This document shows positions 58,484 through 64,000 of a DNA stretch of 64,000 nucleotides, piece by piece. The DNA is from Latrodectus hesperus (Eukaryota > Arthropoda > Arachnida > Araneae > Theridiidae): the NCBI GenBank assembly GCA_037975125.1, contig CM075853.1, positions 95,350,043-95,414,042 on the forward strand, in the 5' to 3' direction. The notes under the pieces are model-generated. The model was not told the origin of the DNA, searched no databases, and was given only the letters and a program-made list of their open reading frames with translations. Each line of letters begins with the position of its first letter. Position 1 is the stretch's first letter. A program made the translations under genes and the position numbers.

Positions 58484-58699
58484 ATGAAATTGTATTATAT
58501 TTTACTCGTATTACTATGAAATTATAATTTTTCTCGTATGCTATACGTTGTATTTACATTTGATTATTTGTTGACAAATAAATCTAATTTATGAAATTGT
58601 ATTATATTTTACTCGTATTACTATGAAATTATATTTTTCTCGTATGCTATAAGTTGCATTTGCATTTGATTATTTGTTGACAAATATAAACGTAATTTA
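58484..58699 (+). repeat. 107-bp tandem duplication
   Basis: Units at 58484-58590 and 58591-58699 start ATGAAATTGTATTATATTTT and end in (C/T)TAATTTA, with fewer than ten differences. Confidence 0.9.
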
Positions 58700-59044
58700 T
58701 ATTTCTCACAATTTTTTACTAAGCTTATTTTAATCTAATTTACCTGTGTGTTTTTATATGGCATATTTAGTGCTAATCTAATTTTGTTTTTATCAAGCCA
58801 GGGGAAAATACCTAATAAAATAATTGAAGAGTTTTAAAATCTTCAGAATTAAAATATATTTCACAACACATTTTACATCAGAATATTAACTTTTTAAAAA
58901 ACGTGTACTTCTAATTATAACTTAGTTAATTTTATTTATATAGAGGAATAAAGTTAGGGTCTTGTGAGATGAAAGATAAGAGATGAATCTCTATTTCAAG
59001 CTCTAAGTAATTCTAATTACATAAAAATAGATGTAATGATTATT

Positions 59045-59090
59045 ATATAAATAATTACAGTTACAATATTTTTATGAAAATTACGATACG

Positions 59091-59149
<59 letters not shown>

Positions 59150-59205
59150 GTTATTTTCATAAAAATATATATTGTAACTGAGATTATTTATATAATTAGA
59201 ATATG
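59045..59205. repeat. Palindrome centred on an (AT)n run
   Basis: The arm ATAATTACAGTTACAATATT...TTATGAAAAT (59049-59082) pairs with ATTTTCATAAAAATATATAT...TGTAACTGAGATTAT (59152-59192) across (TA)n at 59093-59148. Likely a folded small element whose centre grew by slippage. Confidence 0.75.
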
Positions 59206-59529
59206 TATATGTGTGTGTTAGTTTTAAAAAAACTTGAAAAATTTAAATATTTTTATATTGAGTTAGTTTTGAAAATAATAGTTTTTAATTATTTGTTGCA
59301 TTCAATGGATCAAGTCTCATAAAATCAAATTCAACCAAGGCACTTAAAAAATATTTTTAATCATTCATATAGTATTTTAGGTTTGATTTGAATTCTGATA
59401 ATCATTTTTGACCATTTAATTAGTAACTGTAAAATCACTCAACATCCGCAATTTGTCTTCATATTTTTTAGTGCGAATAATAAAAGCCGAATTCTAAAAT
59501 ATAAATAAATAATATTTTCTTTAGAATCA

Positions 59530-59632
59530 CTGGCAGCTAATTTTCTATAAGACAGAAACACGTATTTCCGGTGTCAGTTCGTTCAGCATTTGTACTGGCC
59601 CATTTTCCTTCACCCCTATTCTAAGAACCCTG
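59530..59632 (-). repeat. Stray P-element-like terminus
   Basis: On the minus strand it starts CAGGGTTCTTAGAATAGGGG. In the plus direction it shares GGCAGCT, then TATTTCCGGTG(T/A)CAGTT, AGCATTTG and GGCCCA/AGCCC in the same order as the right end of the P element at 19072-19175. No partner terminus and no THAP gene were found nearby. Confidence 0.6.
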
Positions 59633-59750
59633 AGGGTAATTTGAGGTTTAACATCTGTTAGGAGCAAATTTAAAACTCTCTTTTTGGCTGTTTTTATGGT
59701 GTTAGTGCTTTAATTTTTCACGATATAACGCGCCAAATCTGGCAGACTCG

Positions 59751-60068
59751 CTAACTTCGAAAGATTGATTGACAAGCAATTTCAACCAATAATATTGTTT
59801 TGGATACTCCCCTCAACAAGCTTTGAGAAATAACACCAGATGGGGCGACAAGACAACGGGAGTTCTCACGTAGGTCTGGAAGAGCCTTAAGAACGACCCA
59901 TCTAGGCGGACCATCGTTCTTAGTGTGCCTGAACAAGATGCTGCCACATTTGGTGTAAGGGGATATAAGTTTCATATTGGACTTCATCAAGTGCAGGCTA
60001 AAGTACTTGACAAACCTGCTCCTGCTGATGAGGGTGAAGGTAGTTCAAGCAAACCTCCACCACAGTAA
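59751..60068 (+). pseudogene. C-terminal end of LINE ORF1
   Basis: Plus frame with FGYSPQQALRNNTRWGD, TIVLSVPEQDAATFGVRGYK and FHIGLHQVQAKVLDKPAPAD, ending in TAA at about 60066, with one internal TAG near 59872. It overlaps the start of the ORF2 frame, as expected for this LINE type. Confidence 0.55.
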
Positions 60069-61335
60069 AAGTGGTACTACTAACCTCAATAAGAAGTTTC
60101 TTGCTGGGAATATACACCTGGCCCTGATTCAGGAACCCTGGTTGGTTAGGGGGAGAATCAGTGGCTTCAAAGGAACTAAAGGTAAGCTTATCTATTGTAC
60201 CAATAGTAACGCTAGAACTTGTATACTTTTACATAAAAACATTGAGGTTTTACCCCTCTCTGAATTTATCCTTAGAGACCTGACAGCTGTGAAAGTAAGA
60301 CTCAACATAGAGGGAGGGGACAGAGAAATTGTTTTTGGCTCTGGGTACCTGCCCTATGAAGAGAAGACTCCACCTGACCATTCTCTGCACAAGCTCATGA
60401 ACTTTTGCAGAGATAACAACTTACAGGTAGTCCAAGGACTAGACTGTAATGCTCACCATGTTGTCTGGGGTAGTACGGACACAAATAAAAGAGGTGAGTG
60501 CCTTTTAGAATTCCTTCTAAACTACGGGTTAGATATTCTAAATGAGGGCAACGAACCAACTTTCATTACTTCCAATCCATCTGAAGTAATTGAAATATAC
60601 TATAGCGATACTCCGCTAATTACAACGCTGATTAGTAAAAATATCAAAAATTGGAAAGTAGATGGCAGACCTTCTGGCTCAGATCATCAAAACATCCATT
60701 TTGAAATTTACTCTAATGTGTGTCTGGATCGCATATTTAGAGACCCAGTTAGGACGGACTGGAAGAAATTCCAGGAGGAACTAACTGGGTTGGTTGAGCT
60801 TGGGAACAGACCTATTAGAGACAACTACAATCTAGAAGTTACAGCAGATCTTCTGCAAAGTAGTATTCTAGATTCTTATCATAACAATTGCCCTATTCGC
60901 ACTAAGAGAGTTAAACTCCAATGTCCTTGGTCGAATGACTCTCTAGCAGCCGAAAGAGCAAATGTTAGAAAACTTTTTAATAAAGCCAAGAAAAATGGTG
61001 AATGGGAGAACTATGAAACGGCCCCCACTAATTATAACAAACTTGTTAGAAAAAACAAAATTAACTCCTGGAGGAAGTTCTGTGAAGAGATAGATTCTAT
61101 TTCTGATGGAGCTAGACTCCAAAAACTCCTTAAAAGGGATGAACCTATTTTGGTTGGCACCCTAAAGAATGAGGAGGGTAATTTTGCTGCTTCCGGGAAA
61201 GAGGTTATGGAAATTATGACCAAAACCCACTTTCCAGGAGCTAGATATATTTATAGCAACGAAGGGGAGCACTGCATTGGCTCTTTGCGAAGAGTCAATA
61301 GCGATCAATGGACCATCGCGCTAAAAATATCGTAA
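59977..61335 (+). pseudogene. LINE ORF2 endonuclease region
   Basis: The real start is probably the Met at about 60031 (MRVKVVQANLHHSK), since the first 18 residues overlap ORF1. Endonuclease motifs in order: QANLHHSK, LIQEPWLVRG, SGYLPYEE, GLDCNAHHVVWGS, GEPTFIT-like NEGNEPTFIT, and SDHQNIHFEI. They form the APE-type nuclease that nicks the target. A linker with CPWSNDSLAAERANVRKLF leads toward RT. The frame shifts near 61310. It acts with the RT in target-primed insertion. Confidence 0.88.
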
Positions 61336-62828
61336 ACTACAACATTGTTAAACAGGCAATCTTTGCCTTTAAACCTCTAAAAAGCCCAGGGCCTGATGGA
61401 ATTATGCCCATCATGATCCAGAAGGCAGAGGAGGTTATCATACCAGTGCTAACTAGAATTTACAGAACTAGCTTAGCACTAGGTTACATACCAAAGATAT
61501 GGCAAAAGACTAGGATTGCTTTCATTCCTAAACCTGGCAAGGACACCTATGACAAGTCTTACAGACCAATCAGTCTTTCTTCATTCTTTCTTAAAATTAT
61601 GGAGAAAATCATTGATCGGCAGTTTAGAGATTACTTGTGTAGTAATAGTCCCTTGCATGCTCTTCAATTTGCCTATCAACCCGGCAAATCTACTGAAACC
61701 GCTCTACATCAGCTAGTTTCCAAGATTGAAACCACTCTGGATCAAAAAGATATTGCCTTGGCAACTTTTCTCGACATCCAGGGTGCCTTTGATAAAACTT
61801 CCCATCCATCCATCCTCAATGCAATTAGAGGGGCAGGGATTAATCAGACCCGGTGTACTTGGATTGAGGCCTTAATTTCGGATAGATGTATACAAATGAA
61901 CATCTTCGGTGAATCATTTGAAAAAAGACTGCTAGAGGTTGTCCTCAAGGAGGTGTTCTGTCACCATTACTTTGGAACCTAGTTGTAAATAGCCTTATAA
62001 AACATCTAAATGATAGGGGCTATTATACGCAAGGATATGCTGATGACATTGTCATCCTTATCCTTGGCAAAGATTTCGACTTAACTTGTCATCTCATGCA
62101 GGATGCTCTAAGTTATGTAGGTCAATGATGCATGGATAGATAGATGACCTGATGGTTAATCCTCAGAAAACCTACCTTGTACCTTTTACACGCAAAAGGA
62201 AATGGAAGGATTTTTCCATACCAAGACTTTTTGATGTTGAAATCAATGTGGCTTCAGAGGTGAAGTATCTGGGCATTTATTTAGACCAGAAACCTACCTG
62301 GAATAAGCACATTGATGATAAAATTAACCGAGCAAAGAAAAACATAATGATTTGCAGGCGAATGCTTGGTAAAAACTGGGGTTTACATCAAAAACTGACT
62401 AGGTGGTCTACAAAGACTGGCCTGTCTTTGCATCACAGGAGCAATGTCCACCACGCTGACCAGAGCATTGGAGGTTGCGTTGGATCTGACTCCCTTAGAC
62501 ATCTTCATCTGCAGCACTGCCAGAATGACTGCATACAGAATGAAGCTGCAAAACCACTGGTACGACCAGCCTCTTGCCAAAGGGTACAGGGGCATTACCA
62601 GGAAAATTCAAGATCCTACTTTCCTGATGCCCTCAGACATAATGGAAAAATCATACATGTTTGATAGGACATTTGAAATAGTTTTTCCAACTAGAGACGA
62701 ATGGGATAACAACATGTTTGAAACTAAAACAGGAGATCTAATCTGGTACACAGATGGATAACTGAAGAACAGCCTCTCAGGACTGGGAGTATGTGTCGTG
62801 TCACCAAGAACCAGCCTGTCTGTAAGTA
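61308..62828 (+). pseudogene. LINE ORF2 reverse transcriptase and start of RNase H
   Basis: Frame pieces 61308-61982, about 61930-62128, 62152-62440 and 62444-62828. RT motifs: PLKSPGPDGIMP, RIAFIPKPGKDTYDKSYRPI, QFAYQPGKSTETAL, FLDIQGAFDKTSHPSI (first Asp), CPQGGVLSPLLWN, and GYADDIVILI (catalytic YADD, 62036-62047). Thumb: VKYLGIYLDQKPTWNKHI. RNase H starts WYTDG and stops at a TAA where TDGS is expected, then GLGVCVVSPRTSLS runs into the repeat at 62829. Frameshifts and stops make it inactive. Confidence 0.85.
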
Positions 62829-62935
62829 GAGATGTAAAATTCCCGGGAATTTTGAAGCTTGGGAATTTACTCGGGAATTTTGGGAAAAAACCGGGAATTT
62901 TGGGGAATATTGGGAATTTTGAGGGAATAAACTCA
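62829..62935. repeat. GGGAATTTT-rich repeat interrupting the LINE
   Basis: Starts TAGAGATGTAAAATTCCCGG, with six or seven loose copies of GGGAATTTT and CCGGGAATT. It resembles the ends of a short hAT-like repeat (recall). The other end was not found. Confidence 0.5.
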
Positions 62936-64000
62936 GCCAATCATATTTCGTTTTAGAGATTCTTTTTTTCGCATATATATGAAACGAAGTGAAGTAAAAT
63001 TTGGTATCTGTAAATAGTTTTTAAACAAATTGAAATTTAATTTGTACAATAAGCATTCATAAAAGCAGTGAAAAGCATAAAATATGAACATTAAAATTGT
63101 AAAATATATATATATAAATTGTACATAATATACTTCCCTAGGGGATATTTTTATATCGGTGTATGTATGGCGAAATATGGCGCTACGATTGTTGGGAAGC
63201 CTATGTTTCTCACAAATATATATTTATTGAAACTATGAAAATAAACTGAAAGTTATTTGACCAAAAATAATATTGTTTCACTGTAACAAATAAAGATTCT
63301 TTTCTTCGTTTCTATTATTCCATTTTCAGTTCTTTTAAGTTGTATAAGATATATTATTTTTTTGCGATCATTCTTTATATGATCGATTTGTTTCTTATTC
63401 TTTCGAAATGGCTTTATTTTTTAAAAAAATAATTTCACTTTAATTTTAATGTATTAAATTTCTTAAAAACAAATTATTTGATAAAAGTAAGGTAGTACTT
63501 CATTTTTCAGTCTTTGTAATAAACTGAAAATTGAGGATTTAAAAATAATAATAATGTCAAGCAAATTGCTTCCTTTTTTGTTTTGACTTCTAATTGACAA
63601 ATTTTTAATTTACCAATGATAGAAAAAGATACTGTTTCCTGTACTATTTCTCAACTGAATATCTGTAAATGTTGTACAAATTTAACCAATATGTAAATGA
63701 AAGTATGTGGTGTGACGACATGTAAGTTGTGAACAAAAAAGCTCTTCCAACGAGTCATCATTTAAATCATATCTTGTAGGAATTAATGTGACAAAAATCC
63801 TATGAAATAAGCAAGCGTCAAAGCATTATTACAATTTGTGTGTAATTTTGAGTTGCATTGAAACAGCAAATGTTATTCCGTTCCAATTATAGATATCTTT
63901 ATTTGCAGAAGGAAATTATCATCAATATTTATGTAAAAATTTTGAAGAATTTATGAAAATTTTTTATCTAAAAATGTAATTGTGAATAATACTTTTTCTT
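62936..64000. other. AT-rich stretch to the window end
   Basis: No gene recognised. A GC-richer patch at 63130-63205 (CTTCCCTAGGGGAT ... GGCGCTACGATTGTTGGGAA) may be a fragment of another repeat. Confidence 0.45.

Larger units (their letters stand above)
59740..62828 (+). mobile_element. RNase H-type LINE (I/R1-like), 5' and 3' truncated
   Basis: End of ORF1 (to about 60068), then an overlapping ORF2 with apurinic-type endonuclease, RT and the start of RNase H, broken by a GGGAATTTT-rich repeat near 62829. The 3' end and tail are absent. The order endonuclease-RT-RNase H identifies the I/LOA/R1 group in a broad sense; the exact clade is not decided. Confidence 0.85.

Noticed and set aside
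58795..58830. CAGGGGAAAATACC as the partner of the P-like end at 59632
   Set aside because: Only the first bases match the expected inverted repeat and no duplication was found.
1..64000. CRISPR arrays, bacterial operons, riboswitches
   Set aside because: The sequence is eukaryotic; no regularly spaced short repeats with unique spacers and no ribosome-binding-site-led gene series.

Overview
This is an AT-rich eukaryotic nuclear window. One split host gene is surrounded by, and filled with, transposable elements. The host gene is a GPATCH4 orthologue (G-patch domain protein) on the + strand, seven coding exons from 33641 to 50944. Kilobase introns, low GC, and the mix of MULE, P, piggyBac, Tc1, hAT, ISXO2-like, BEL, Ty3/gypsy, RNase H-type LINE and tRNA-derived SINE elements fit an arthropod, most likely an arachnid such as a spider. 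That assignment is inference; no rRNA, tRNA or mitochondrial marker is present. I found no bacterial genes, CRISPR array or intact tRNA gene.

Region 1 (1-29.7 kb) is a nest of elements. Gypsy D (integrase end) runs in from the left edge. Gypsy C (+; LTR 2273-2544, gag, protease, start of RT) abuts a truncated BEL element (-; 5' LTR, gag, protease, partial RT). The BEL LTR abuts gypsy A (-). Gypsy A is broken by three insertions: a MULE (11047-16805) with 12-bp target duplications, a P/THAP element (16904-19175) with 8-9 bp duplications, and gypsy B (22027-28710, +) with a 4-bp duplication and two 213-bp LTRs that look identical. Removing the insertions joins the A pieces collinearly. A and B both have the order gag-protease-integrase-RT-RNase H, the reverse of ordinary Ty3/gypsy elements. 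I regard this as the most notable finding.

Region 2 (29.7-33.6 kb) is AT-rich with no gene found; a GC-richer patch near 32.16-32.47 kb looks promoter-like.

Region 3 (33.6-51 kb) is GPATCH4. Its introns carry a MITE, a non-autonomous hAT, a piggyBac remnant, a SINE, a 5'-truncated LINE, a hAT with a transposase tail, a Tc1 element with terminal inverted repeats of about 336 bp, and another SINE. The exons are intact and in phase.

Region 4 (51.7-64 kb) holds a LINE 5' end with ORF1, a spliced but frameshifted gene joining a Mutator-type transposase domain to a YqaJ-type nuclease domain, a stray P-element-like terminus, a second LINE (endonuclease, RT, start of RNase H), and a GGGAATTTT-rich repeat that cuts the LINE.

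Many breaks in otherwise well-kept element genes fall in A or T runs, so some may be assembly errors rather than decay.
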